Of a stretch of 13,315 nt of DNA, positions 1 to 7,534 are shown piece by piece. Every line of letters begins with the position of its first letter. Within the stretch, counting starts at the first letter, position 1. A program made the position numbers and the translations under genes. The stretch lies in the NCBI GenBank assembly GCA_015487255.1, contig WFQA01000230.1, forward strand, positions 1 through 13,315. The letters are read 5' to 3'. Under the pieces are notes generated by a model. That model was not told where the DNA came from and did not search any database. It was given only the letters and a program-made list of their open reading frames with translations. Origin of the DNA: Paracoccaceae bacterium (GTDB lineage: Bacteria; Pseudomonadota; Alphaproteobacteria; Rhodobacterales; Rhodobacteraceae).

Positions 1-7
1 AGTCTGA

Positions 8-28
8 ACTAGGCAGCACACCCATAAA
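8..28 (+). repeat. Left terminal inverted repeat of the IS (with target TA)
   Basis: ACTAGGCAGC is followed by a ten-base stretch ending CATAAA. It pairs with 841-861: the first ten bases are identical, followed by three mismatches in the remaining eleven. Bases 10-11 (TA) are counted as target duplication, so the IS proper starts at 12. Confidence 0.85.
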
Positions 29-90
29 TTCCTGTTCAAACGCATAGGGTTGTGATTCATTTACCGCGCAACAACATTCGGGAGCAGGAC

Positions 91-453
91 ATGGCGCGGT
101 CAGACATGAGTGATCTGGAGTGGGAATTTATCAAGGCGGTGCTGCCGAACAAGTCCCGGGGGGTGAAACGGGTTGATGACCGGCGGGTGATCAACGGGAT
201 TTTCTACGTTTTGCGCACGGGCATCCCCTGGGCAGATTTGCCCAGTGAGTATGGCCCGCCGACGACGATCTACAACCGTTTCAACCGCTGGAGCTATGCC
301 GGTCACTGGGACCGGATCATGGAGGCCGTGGCCGACGCTCACAACGTCGATACGGTGATGGTTGATGGGACGAGCGTGCGCGTTCACCATTCCGCCGCGA
401 CGCTCAAAAAAACGACCCGCGTCGTTGCATGGGGCGCTCGCGGGGCGGATTAA
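91..453 (+). CDS. IS5-family transposase, OrfA (N-terminal frame)
   Basis: N-terminal part of the transposase, 120 residues. I prefer the ATG at 91 over one at 52 because GGAG at 81-84 lies six bases upstream and the protein then begins MARSDMSDLEWEFI, as is usual for this family (DUF4096-type N-terminus). It contains the IS5 segment with GIPWADLP and the first catalytic aspartate in MVDGTSVRVH, near residue 92. Translation in this frame ends at 453. At the run of seven A (406-412) a -1 slip would join it to OrfB, giving KKNDPRR and then the GRSRGG motif. The full transposase is probably this fusion, while OrfA alone may act as a regulator or an inactive product. Confidence 0.85.
   Translation: MARSDMSDLEWEFIKAVLPNKSRGVKRVDDRRVINGIFYVLRTGIPWADLPSEYGPPTTIYNRFNRWSYAGHWDRIMEAVADAHNVDTVMVDGTSVRVHHSAATLKKTTRVVAWGARGAD
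406..413 (+). promoter_or_regulatory. Programmed -1 frameshift site (A7C) between OrfA and OrfB
   Basis: Seven A followed by C. The OrfA frame reads AAA AAA ACG here. A one-base backward slip reads AAA AAA AAC and continues in the OrfB frame. The same arrangement recurs in the IS fragment at 13165-13172, which supports a conserved function. Confidence 0.75.
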
Positions 454-860
454 CGACAAAATTACATGCGCTTACCAATCAGGACGGCCTGCCGATCCGG
501 TTCGAGCTGACCCCGGGCCAAGCCCACGACGCGCCGGTGTGCAAGCGCCTTCTGGACGCGCTGCAACCCGGTCAATACGTGCTGGCGGACAAGGCTTATG
601 ACGCCGATTGGATCAGGGAAATGATCTGGGAACAGGGTGCCATCGACGTGATCCCGTCAAAATCAAACCGCAAGCCACCCAAGGATTTCGACGCCGAACT
701 CTACAAGGAGCGCAACAAAATCGAGCGGTTCTTCGGCCGCCTGAAGGCATCCTTCCGGCGCATTGCAACCCGCTACGAGAAAACGTCACGCAACTTCTTG
801 GCGATGATCAAACTGGCTTCTGTCAGGCTGTGGATCGAGTTTTATGAGTCGGCTGCCTAG
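429..860 (+). CDS. IS5-family transposase, OrfB (catalytic C-terminal frame)
   Basis: C-terminal catalytic half, 143 residues from the ATG at 429, though it is probably made mainly as a -1 frameshift fusion with OrfA. It holds GRSRGGLTTKLHAL near the start, the second catalytic aspartate in LADKAYD, and the third acidic residue in the KIERFFGRLK block followed by RRIATRYEKT. These are the DDE signatures of the IS5/transposase-11 group. The protein ends LWIEFYESAA and its stop TAG (858-860) comes from the TA target copy plus a flanking G. I see no internal stop or deletion, so the transposase looks functional. Confidence 0.85.
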   Translation: MGRSRGGLTTKLHALTNQDGLPIRFELTPGQAHDAPVCKRLLDALQPGQYVLADKAYDADWIREMIWEQGAIDVIPSKSNRKPPKDFDAELYKERNKIERFFGRLKASFRRIATRYEKTSRNFLAMIKLASVRLWIEFYESAA

Positions 861-861
861 T
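841..861 (-). repeat. Right terminal inverted repeat of the IS (with target TA)
   Basis: Mate of the repeat at 8-28. The transposase stop codon TAG (858-860) is formed by the target TA plus the next flanking G. The reading frame is therefore closed by the target site and not by the element itself. Confidence 0.85.
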
Positions 862-1225
862 CACCTCTGCCAGTTGAATTTTACCAAAGAGATCTCATTA
901 AGGCGCGCTGCGAGCATCGTGATTCGATCCAATCCCACGCCGAAACCAGTATACGAGGACGGAAGGCTATCAAGGTCGCTCAGTAGAAACTCGTTAACAG
1001 CGTTGGGGCTTATTCCGAGTTTTTCCTTCATTTGCACGTTAGCTAGGTACCGGCCTCGCCAATCGCTAACATTGGATTGTTGATTTGCAATGGCACCAAG
1101 CTCAATACCTTTCCAAAAAAGCTCGAAACGATCGACGAAGTCGGAGAATTTTGGGTGACGCGCCGCAGGCCCACCGCCACTTGCCTTCATTGAAACGCGG
1201 ACATGTCCCGGCACGGGGGTGGTTT
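861..1225 (-). pseudogene. C-terminal fragment of a class II aminoacyl-tRNA-synthetase-like gene (LysRS/EpmA type)
   Basis: About 100 residues of minus-strand reading frame ending at a TGA (861-863). The segment DRFELFWKGIELG resembles the block of LysRS/EpmA-type enzymes that normally continues into the N-G-F-H-E region, and TGFGVGLDRITML close to the end matches class II motif 3 (GxGxGxDR). The final residues resemble an EpmA tail. The N-terminal two thirds, including motifs 1 and 2, are missing: the frame runs open into the IS remnant at about 1226, so any GTG start such as 1214 is only what remains. The stop lies in DNA that belonged to the site before the IS at 12-857 inserted, so the C-terminus appears native. 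No functional enzyme is expected. The exact synthetase subtype (EpmA, LysRS paralogue or other) is uncertain. Confidence 0.55.
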
Positions 1226-1252
1226 TGGTCGCAATCTTATGAGTCGGTGACC
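1226..1252 (+). mobile_element. 3' remnant of a second IS427-like element (end of transposase and right inverted repeat)
   Basis: Plus-strand codons 1226-1255 read WSQSYESVT and then TAG. This aligns with the end of the intact transposase at 829-860 (W-I-E-F-Y-E-S and stop). The DNA at 1236-1255 shares TTATGAGTCGG and the closing CCTAG with 841-861. It is therefore the right end of a related but different IS copy, ending at CTAG 1252-1255. Everything upstream of about 1226 in that element has been lost and replaced by the synthetase-like fragment. It directly abuts the 3' end of nosX. Confidence 0.7.
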
Positions 1253-2139
1253 TAGGCCACGGTTATAACCTCCAGCACAGCGGCTTGCCCCGCCTTGCCT
1301 ATGCCTGCGGCATCCATCAAGCAAAAAGCCGTGGAAAAGCCGTCGGCAATCGCGGCGGTGGTCGCCGTTACGCTAACCTGTGCCCATTCCCCGCCGGGCA
1401 GGCCGGTGCGGGGGTCAATGATATGTCCGGCAGATCCGGCAGTATCAAAGGTGGTGCCAAGCGGGGCCGAAGTGGCAATGGCTGCGTTGCTGAGCCGTGT
1501 GGTTTCTGCATCGGTATTGGCGATGCCCACCGGCCATGCACGGCCATCGGGCGCGGTGCCAACCGCCATGATCTCGCCGGTATTGATCAGCACATTTTCC
1601 ACCCCCTGCGCCCGAAAAAGCGTGGCTATTTTATCGGCAATAAAACCCTGGGCAATGCCGTTGAGCGTGAGCGCCATTCCGGGGCGGGCAAAGCTGATTT
1701 CTGCCGGTGAAAACCGCAAATGCCGCCAGCCGGTGCTGGTATTGGCGATTTGGCGCGCATTCGGGGTTGTGCCGGCTGCAAAGCTTTCGGCATAAAGCGC
1801 CCAAAGCGGCTGGATGGTGGGGTCAAACGCGCCGCCGGTGCGGGCGTTAATCATTGAGCTGATCGAGAGCAGCTCCAGCATTTCAGGGGCCGGGTCCATC
1901 AATATACCCACCGCATTCAGGCGGGTAAGCTGGCTATCCCGATGCAGGCTGAACAGGGATTCTAGGCGGCTGATTTCCGCCACGGCGCTGGCGATCAGGG
2001 CGTCGGCATCGGGGTGATCAAGGATAATCTGCGCTTGCGCTCCCAGCGCAATGCCGCGCCAGTTCGCGGTCGCACTGGAAAGGCCGGGCAGCACGGCTGC
2101 GCCGGCTAGGATGGTCAAAAAGCGGCGGCGGGTTGTCAT
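1252..2139 (-). CDS. nosX: NosX, ApbE-type FMN transferase, apparently 3'-truncated by an IS
   Basis: Periplasmic flavin transferase of the ApbE family, expected to attach FMN to a threonine of NosR. It has 295 residues. The N-terminus TTRRRFLTILAGAAVLPG is a Tat-type signal peptide. Family features follow in order: ISRLESLFSLHRDSQLTRLN near 57-76, GGAFDPTIQPLW, the LNGIAQGFIADKIA flavin-binding block, a NTGEIMAVG segment, and the HIIDPRTG and ADGFSTAFCLMD blocks near the end. The start lies one base after the nosL stop, with GGAG about seven bases upstream. The C-terminus is odd: after LEVITVA the frame ends at a TAG inside the CTAG that closes the IS remnant. ApbE proteins usually continue with roughly another strand of about ten residues, so the native end was probably lost by IS insertion. 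Residual activity is possible because the core motifs are intact. Confidence 0.88.
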   Translation of the reverse strand: MTTRRRFLTILAGAAVLPGLSSATANWRGIALGAQAQIILDHPDADALIASAVAEISRLESLFSLHRDSQLTRLNAVGILMDPAPEMLELLSISSMINARTGGAFDPTIQPLWALYAESFAAGTTPNARQIANTSTGWRHLRFSPAEISFARPGMALTLNGIAQGFIADKIATLFRAQGVENVLINTGEIMAVGTAPDGRAWPVGIANTDAETTRLSNAAIATSAPLGTTFDTAGSAGHIIDPRTGLPGGEWAQVSVTATTAAIADGFSTAFCLMDAAGIGKAGQAAVLEVITVA

Positions 2140-2140
2140 C

Positions 2141-2659
2141 TTAGTTCTCCGGTTCTGTCGAGTTGGATTCTACCGGCGCAAGCACGGCCTCGGCGGGTAT
2201 ATCTTCAAGCTTCAGAACCGTGCCGCCACGGCTGGCGGCAAATTCTTCGGCTTTGGCGCGCTCACCAAAGGGTACCAGCTCTGGTGCGCCCATGCCGCCG
2301 ATGGCATCGGAGCCAACCACGTAAAAGGCGTCTTTTGCGTTGATCCAGTTTTCGGCACCAGGCTCGGCATAGCTGGGCGCCTCACCCATGTCGCTCACAT
2401 AGGTCACCAAAATCTCGCCCTCCTGCTCTGGAGATTTGAGGTAGGCAAGGCTGTCACGCACCTGGGCAAACCAAAACGGCTCTGGGGTGTCGGCCAGAAA
2501 TACCTGCCCTTTTGGCCCTTCATGCATCACAATCATCATCTGGCAATAATAGCCGATGGCCTCATGGGTCATCTGGGCCGGGGGGGGCAGGTTTGCGGTG
2601 GTATCTTCGTCACAGGCAGACAAAAGAGCCGCCATAAGTATAAGTGCAAGTAGTTTCAT
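2141..2659 (-). CDS. nosL: NosL, copper-binding lipoprotein
   Basis: Lipoprotein of 172 residues that delivers Cu(I) for assembly of the NosZ copper sites. The N-terminus is a signal peptide with lipobox LLSAC, giving a lipidated Cys16. The mature part has HEAIGYYCQMMIVMHEGPKG (residues about 32-51), with Cys39 and nearby methionines as candidate copper ligands. It continues with the typical NosL segments (GQVFLAD, ILVTYVSDMG, NAKDAFYVVGS and PFGERAKAEEFA). Its ATG overlaps the nosY stop as ATGA, so translation is probably coupled. nosX follows one base after its stop. Length and order are normal for the family. Confidence 0.92.
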   Translation of the reverse strand: MKLLALILMAALLSACDEDTTANLPPPAQMTHEAIGYYCQMMIVMHEGPKGQVFLADTPEPFWFAQVRDSLAYLKSPEQEGEILVTYVSDMGEAPSYAEPGAENWINAKDAFYVVGSDAIGGMGAPELVPFGERAKAEEFAASRGGTVLKLEDIPAEAVLAPVESNSTEPEN

Positions 2660-3465
2660 GCTTCAGTCTTTCGTAAAGCGCGCCAGGCAAAAAACAGTGC
2701 CAAAACCGGCCACAACAAAAGCGAGGCCGCAGCCCCGGATGCCGCGCCCGCAGCTCCCAGCCCGCCGGCAAGGCTGGAAGCCGGCACATCCGGCATGTTG
2801 ACCAGGCGGAACGCATCAGCCGGATTGGCAACCAGCAGCCACGGAAACACCGATTTTGTAAAAAACCCGCCATCATCGGCAACCAGCGCACCCAGCAGGC
2901 CAAGATCATAAAGCACCACGCAAATGAGCCAGATGACAATCACCACCCCCGAAGCAACCGCAGGTGCCCGGCTCAGGGCCGACACCGTATAACCAATGCC
3001 CAAAAACGCCGCCCCCAGCGCCAGCGAGGTGGCATAAAGCTTGAGCAGCGGCAGGTAATCCAGATCGGCGCTGCCATATTTCCAGATCGTCAATCCAGCG
3101 GTCAGCGCCAGGCCTACAGCCACTGCAAAGCCCAGCACCACAAGATGCGCGGTGAACTTTCCCAGCAGTATCTCGCCCCGCGAAAGTGGATAGGTGAGAT
3201 TAAGGGCGAGGGTGCCGCGTTCGGCCTCGCCCGCGATGGCGTCAAATGACAGCAACAGTCCGATCAGCGGGATCAGATAGACCGAAAGCGTGGTGATCGA
3301 GGTTATGGCGATCAAAAGCGGGTCCACCCCCAGCGTGCCGGTGGGGGCACCGCCCGCCAGGGTCAGCACCGAGGAAAACAGCGCCATCAGGACAAGCGAG
3401 GTCGCCACCCACATATTGCGCCGCGCAATCAGCAGTTCCAGCCGGGCAATGGTAAAGACAGACAT
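2656..3465 (-). CDS. nosY: NosY, membrane subunit of the NosDFY ABC complex
   Basis: Inner-membrane permease-like protein of 269 residues, partner of the ATPase NosF and the periplasmic NosD in maturation of the CuZ site of N2O reductase. It has about six hydrophobic segments. The conserved early part runs VFTIARLELLIARRN, and the stretch YLIPLIGLLLSFDAIAGEAE followed by RGTLALNLTYPLSRGEILLGK is characteristic of NosY/ABC-2 permeases. The ATG follows AGGAGG with a seven-base spacer, and its A is shared with the TAA stop of nosF. The gene ends by ATGA overlap with nosL. Confidence 0.93.
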   Translation of the reverse strand: MSVFTIARLELLIARRNMWVATSLVLMALFSSVLTLAGGAPTGTLGVDPLLIAITSITTLSVYLIPLIGLLLSFDAIAGEAERGTLALNLTYPLSRGEILLGKFTAHLVVLGFAVAVGLALTAGLTIWKYGSADLDYLPLLKLYATSLALGAAFLGIGYTVSALSRAPAVASGVVIVIWLICVVLYDLGLLGALVADDGGFFTKSVFPWLLVANPADAFRLVNMPDVPASSLAGGLGAAGAASGAAASLLLWPVLALFFAWRALRKTEA

Positions 3466-4364
3466 TACTTTTCCTCCTGATCTGGCACGCTGTAGTGGCG
3501 ATAAAGCGCCTCCAAGCTGGCAGGGGTTACGTCTATATCCTTGACCAGTTCGCCAAGGCCGGTGATCCGCCCGAGCAGGGAAACCTTTTCTTCCTGCTGA
3601 ACCTCGAGCGAAACCGTGCAGCCGTTTATGCGCTGGCCACCGAGGTTTTTGGCCAACCGGGCGGCGGTATCCGCCGTGGCCCTTACGTCGATCTTGATCG
3701 GCAGACGGGCGGTCGTGCGCAGGGCGCTCAGGCTGTCATTGGCCAACAGCCTGCCTTTTGACATGATCGCGATGCGGTCGGTGCGGGTTTCAAGCTCGGT
3801 CAATGCGTGGGAGGAAAGCAGCACTGCCGTGCCGTTTTTGGCGAGGTCGTCAACAATATCGTAAAACTCGTGCCGCGAGATCGGGTCCAGCCCCGAAGTT
3901 GGCTCATCCAGCAGCGCAAGGCGGGGCGGGCCGAGCAGGGCCTGGGCGAGGCCAATGCGTTGCCGCATGCCTTTTGAATAGGTGCGGATCTTGCGGTGCA
4001 TGGCGGCAGTCAGGCCGACACGCTCCAGCAGATCATCGGCCACGCCGGTTTTGATCGATTTCAACCGGGCAAAATGGTGCAGTTGTTCACGCCCGGTGAG
4101 CGCCCCGTGAAAGGCCACGCTTTCGGGCAAAAACCCGATGGCGGCGCGCGCCTTGCGCGAGCCGGGGGGGGCACCCAGCACACGGATGCGGCCAGATGTA
4201 ACCGGTGTCAGCCCCAGCGCCATGCGCATGAGCGTGGTTTTGCCCGCCCCGTTATGGCCCAGCAGAGCCACCCGTTCACCCTCGGCAAGGTCCAGGCTCA
4301 CATCACATACTGTTTGCAAATCGCCAAAAGATTTGGAGGCATTTTTTATGTCCAGAATGGTCAT
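3465..4364 (-). CDS. nosF: NosF, ABC ATPase of the NosDFY complex
   Basis: Cytoplasmic ATP-binding subunit, 299 residues when started at MTILDIKNASKSFG. A longer open frame extends upstream to 4526 but lies inside nosD. The ATG at 4364 has a GGGAGG ribosome site seven bases upstream and overlaps the nosD TGA as ATGA. It shows Walker A GHNGAGKTT near 36-44, the signature YSKGMRQRIGLAQALLG, Walker B LALLDEPTSGLDP and the switch histidine in LLSSHALTELE. The C-terminal part is a NosF-type extension with an RLPIKIDVRATAD segment. It is expected to drive NosY and NosD by ATP hydrolysis during CuZ assembly. Confidence 0.95.
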   Translation of the reverse strand: MTILDIKNASKSFGDLQTVCDVSLDLAEGERVALLGHNGAGKTTLMRMALGLTPVTSGRIRVLGAPPGSRKARAAIGFLPESVAFHGALTGREQLHHFARLKSIKTGVADDLLERVGLTAAMHRKIRTYSKGMRQRIGLAQALLGPPRLALLDEPTSGLDPISRHEFYDIVDDLAKNGTAVLLSSHALTELETRTDRIAIMSKGRLLANDSLSALRTTARLPIKIDVRATADTAARLAKNLGGQRINGCTVSLEVQQEEKVSLLGRITGLGELVKDIDVTPASLEALYRHYSVPDQEEK

Positions 4365-5617
4365 CCCGCCCCCTCCCATATCGGAATTTCGGGAAATCGG
4401 GGCTGCATCAGGGGCGCGCTGTCCAGCACCCCGCCGGGCAGCAGCGCCGGAAAGGCGGATTGTGACCAACGGATCAACTGCACCGCCGGCGAGCCAAGCA
4501 GCGATTTTGCGGCGGGCTGGCGCCACAGCACCTGATCCATGATATCATTGGGGCGATAAGGCGTATCGGCGATGCCGTCACCATTCAGATCATACCCCGC
4601 CTGATCGGACCAGTAATTGCCGACCCCATCCATGCTCCATTCAACCCATTTGGAACCAACATATTTGACCTGCGTGCGGTTGCCGATAAAGGCATTGCCG
4701 GTGAAACTGTTGCGCTCGGAACCGGCGGTAAAGTGGATGCCGATCTGGCAGCTTTCAAAGCTGTTGCCGCTAAATACATTGCGGTGGGCATTATAGATAA
4801 ACACACATTTCTCGCCGCCCTGGCGGATGGTGTTGTTGAGCACCTCGCCTTTGTTGGTATAATTCATCATAATGCCGTAATCGCGGTCATTGAGCGAAAG
4901 GTTGCCCTCGATCCGCACCCGGTCGGAATTCATGATCGCATAACCAAGGTGGTTGCCGATCGAGATATTGCCCGACACCACCGAATTATTTGCATACATA
5001 TAGTGCACCGCAAAACGCAGATCGCGAAAGCGGTTGCCGATAAATTCGTTATCGCGCGAGGTGTTCACAAACAGCCCGTCGCGGCCATAGCGCACATCAT
5101 TGCCCACCACCCGCGTGCCCGGCGCATTCCAGATATATATCCCGTTGCCTCGGTCATTCATGCGCTGGTCCTGACGGCCTTCGATATAGTTGCCGGCAAT
5201 CAGCGCATCATTGGCCCCATGCACATCTATGCCCACAAGGTTAAGCAGCACGCGGTTGCCTTCAACCACAGCACCATGGGCGGTTTTGCTCAGGGTGATG
5301 CCCGCATCCAGACCTTCGCCGCCAGAGCCGGAACCAATTACGGTCAGGTCGCGCAGGGTGACATTTTCGGCGGTGACCGTAATCACCGAGCCGGTGCCCT
5401 GGCCGTCAATGGTGGCACCGTTGCCAAAAATGGTCAGCGGCACTGAAATTTCGATCGCGCCTTCATAAAACCCATTTTTGCTGAGGCGGAGAACATCCCC
5501 CGCCTCAGCATTTTCAATCGCCATAACCAGCGCGCCCGCCTCTGGTGGCACGGTCACCTCTTGTGCGCCGGCAAGGGCCGGAAACACAGTGATAATAAAA
5601 GCAAGCACGCGGATCAT
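4361..5617 (-). CDS. nosD: NosD, periplasmic beta-helix copper-site maturation protein
   Basis: Periplasmic protein of 418 residues needed to build the CuZ [4Cu:2S] site. MIRVLAFIITVFPALAGAQ is a Sec signal peptide. The body is a parallel beta-helix (CASH domains) with many N-x-x-x-G-N turns, for example LNLVGIDVHGANDALIAGNY and RDNEFIGNRF. The conserved NosD C-terminal block follows, with WVEWSMDGVGNYWSDQAGYD, NGDGIADTPYRP and DSAPLM. The start is the only sensible one: it lies nine bases after the nosZ stop and codes for the signal peptide. The ribosome site is weak (AGAG region), so translation may depend on ribosomes finishing nosZ. It ends by ATGA overlap with nosF. Confidence 0.95.
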   Translation of the reverse strand: MIRVLAFIITVFPALAGAQEVTVPPEAGALVMAIENAEAGDVLRLSKNGFYEGAIEISVPLTIFGNGATIDGQGTGSVITVTAENVTLRDLTVIGSGSGGEGLDAGITLSKTAHGAVVEGNRVLLNLVGIDVHGANDALIAGNYIEGRQDQRMNDRGNGIYIWNAPGTRVVGNDVRYGRDGLFVNTSRDNEFIGNRFRDLRFAVHYMYANNSVVSGNISIGNHLGYAIMNSDRVRIEGNLSLNDRDYGIMMNYTNKGEVLNNTIRQGGEKCVFIYNAHRNVFSGNSFESCQIGIHFTAGSERNSFTGNAFIGNRTQVKYVGSKWVEWSMDGVGNYWSDQAGYDLNGDGIADTPYRPNDIMDQVLWRQPAAKSLLGSPAVQLIRWSQSAFPALLPGGVLDSAPLMQPRFPEIPIWEGAG

Positions 5618-5626
5618 GGCTGGTCT

Positions 5627-7534
5627 CTATGCCGGCTCTACCAGCATCCGGCCGCGCATCTCCATATGGAGCGCGTGGCAGAACCACTGGCAATAGAACC
5701 AGTGCACACCGGGGCGGTCAGCGGTAAAGGTAACCGAAGCGGTGGCCTGGGGTGCCACCTCCATGCAAACCCCGTGATCCCCAAGGGTGAAGCCGTGGGT
5801 CAGGTCATCCACATCGTCAATGTTGGAAATGTAGACGGTGACCTCCTCGCCCTGTTTCACGGTAAATTCCTCCATCGAGAACATTGGCGCGGCAGACCAC
5901 ATATAAACCCGCACCTTGTTTCCCTCGCGGATCACCTTGCTGTCATCGCCAAGCACCACGCCATCGGCCTTGGCCTGCGCGGTTGCGTCGGACCAGAACG
6001 GATCATCGGCCGGCCACACATTCAGCGGGCTGACGATATCGCGGCGCACAATGATGCCGTCATGGGGCTCGGCAAAGGTTGGGCCATCATGCACGACTTC
6101 AAGATTGCCATTGCTGATGTCAAGCAGCTGATCGTTCTCCGGCTTCAGTGGCCCGACGTTCAGGAACCGGTCCTTGGAGAACTTGTTCAGCGAGACCAGC
6201 CATTTGCCATCGGCCTCTTTGGTTTCGCCCATCGAGGTGCTGTTATGGCCCGGCTGATACATCACGTCGGTTTTCTGGATGATCGGGTCCACGTCCTCGC
6301 CGTTATAAAGGCGAATGGCTTTGTCGATATCCCAATGCACCATCTGGCTGTCAAGGAACAGGGTGGTATAGGCCTCGCCCTTGCCGTTAAACGCGGTATG
6401 CAGCGGCCCAAGGCCCAACTGGGGCTCCCCGACCACAGCCGAACGCGGATCGGCCCCGTCAAACACCGCCTGGAGCTTATCCCATTCAATGATCGATACG
6501 GTTGGGGAAAGCTTGCCGTTGATCATCACATATTTGCCATCCGGCGCGGTGTTGACCCCGTGCGGCGAGTTGGGGATCGGGATGTAGATCGTCAGATCAG
6601 AGCCTTTGCGGCCATCCAGAACCTTGACACCGTTATGCACCTCGTAGTTACCGGCCGCCACCGCGGCCTCGATGCGCTCGATATGGAACACAACCACATG
6701 GTCCATCTCTTTTTCCATCATCCCGGCAAGGTTGGTCGCCCCTTCGGAGTTATAGGAAGAAGACATCGCGTATCTACCCTGATAATCGGCATCCGTGTTG
6801 TCAAGATTGCCGGACACCATGACCTGCCAGGCGATTTCCATAGTGTCGCCGTCAATGGCGGTAAAAATGGAAACATAGTTTTCCACATCATCCATGTTGG
6901 TGCCATCATTCACCAGTGGCACCCGGTGCTCGCCATTGGCAAAAACATAACCGGTGCGCGGGAATTTTTGCGGGCGCAGCCCGTGGATGGCCGAGGCATT
7001 GGGAATCTGGATGATTTTATCCGGTTTCATTACATCGCAACGAATGCGCGCCACGCGGGTGTTGGCTTTGTCGTTCATAAACAGGTAGCGGCCATCATAG
7101 GTGCCATCGGTGAACGACATGTGCGGGTGGTGCAAATCGCCGTTTTCATAATCGCGTTTGCCGCGCTTGGCCAAAAACTCCTTGGTTACCGGCAACAGCC
7201 CGTCGGTCAGAATTTTGAGCGATTCATTGGTGTCGCCCCAGCCGGTGGCGGAATCACGGTTAAACACCGGAATCCGCATCAGTTCACGCATCGAGGGCAC
7301 ACCCAAGATCCGCACTTCGCCAGCCTGTCCCGAGGACCAGAAGCCGTAATATTCATCCAGTTCGCCGGGGGCGACACTGCCTTTATCAGCCGCCGCCATT
7401 GCCGGCGAGGCCGACATGGTGGCAGCCGCAGCCGCCAGTGCCCCAACAGCCCCGACAGCAGCAGGGCCTGTCAGCACATCGCGGCGTGTCAGCCCCTCTT
7501 TTATTATGGTTTTGGTTGGTTTATCGTTAGCCAT
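5627..7534 (-). CDS. nosZ: NosZ, nitrous-oxide reductase (clade I, Tat-exported)
   Basis: Periplasmic multicopper enzyme that reduces N2O to N2, the last step of denitrification. It has 635 residues from the ATG at 7534, which has AAGGAG about eight bases upstream. An upstream ATG at 7558 lies inside nosR and is less likely. The N-terminus carries a twin-arginine signal (LTRRDVLTGPAAVG and following), typical of clade I. The beta-propeller holds the CuZ histidines: DLHHPHM, NSPHGVN, GPLHTAF, QPGHNSTSMG and EPHDG are visible in order. The C-terminal cupredoxin domain has all CuA ligands: DDLTHGFTLGDHGV, then HWFYCQWFCHALHMEMRG with two cysteines, tryptophan, histidine and methionine. No defect is seen. 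Its start overlaps the nosR stop by eight bases. Confidence 0.98.
   Translation of the reverse strand: MANDKPTKTIIKEGLTRRDVLTGPAAVGAVGALAAAAATMSASPAMAAADKGSVAPGELDEYYGFWSSGQAGEVRILGVPSMRELMRIPVFNRDSATGWGDTNESLKILTDGLLPVTKEFLAKRGKRDYENGDLHHPHMSFTDGTYDGRYLFMNDKANTRVARIRCDVMKPDKIIQIPNASAIHGLRPQKFPRTGYVFANGEHRVPLVNDGTNMDDVENYVSIFTAIDGDTMEIAWQVMVSGNLDNTDADYQGRYAMSSSYNSEGATNLAGMMEKEMDHVVVFHIERIEAAVAAGNYEVHNGVKVLDGRKGSDLTIYIPIPNSPHGVNTAPDGKYVMINGKLSPTVSIIEWDKLQAVFDGADPRSAVVGEPQLGLGPLHTAFNGKGEAYTTLFLDSQMVHWDIDKAIRLYNGEDVDPIIQKTDVMYQPGHNSTSMGETKEADGKWLVSLNKFSKDRFLNVGPLKPENDQLLDISNGNLEVVHDGPTFAEPHDGIIVRRDIVSPLNVWPADDPFWSDATAQAKADGVVLGDDSKVIREGNKVRVYMWSAAPMFSMEEFTVKQGEEVTVYISNIDDVDDLTHGFTLGDHGVCMEVAPQATASVTFTADRPGVHWFYCQWFCHALHMEMRGRMLVEPA

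Larger units (their letters stand above)
12..857 (+). mobile_element. IS5-family (IS427-like) insertion sequence, complete, 846 bp
   Basis: The element begins GGCAGC at 12 and ends GCTGCC at 857, with a TA on each side (10-11 and 858-859), so the target was most likely CTAG. The ends read outward as imperfect inverted repeats: bases 8-28 and the complement of 841-861 agree at 18 of 21 positions. It carries two overlapping transposase frames, orfA and orfB, with a DDE catalytic triad. The inferred empty site is ACTAGT, joining bases 1-9 to base 860 onward. IS427-group elements of the IS5 family are known to use TA-type targets and a -1 frameshift. It sits just past the stop codon of the synthetase-like fragment at 861-863 and does not appear to cut that gene. 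Both frames are open, so the element may be active. Confidence 0.88.

Noticed and set aside
844..1083. Plus-strand open frame after the IS
   Set aside because: It overlaps the synthetase-like fragment on the other strand, which has recognisable motifs; this frame has none.
4365..4526. N-terminal extension of NosF to an upstream ATG
   Set aside because: It lies wholly inside nosD, lacks family similarity, and the ATG at 4364 has a strong ribosome site and ATGA coupling.
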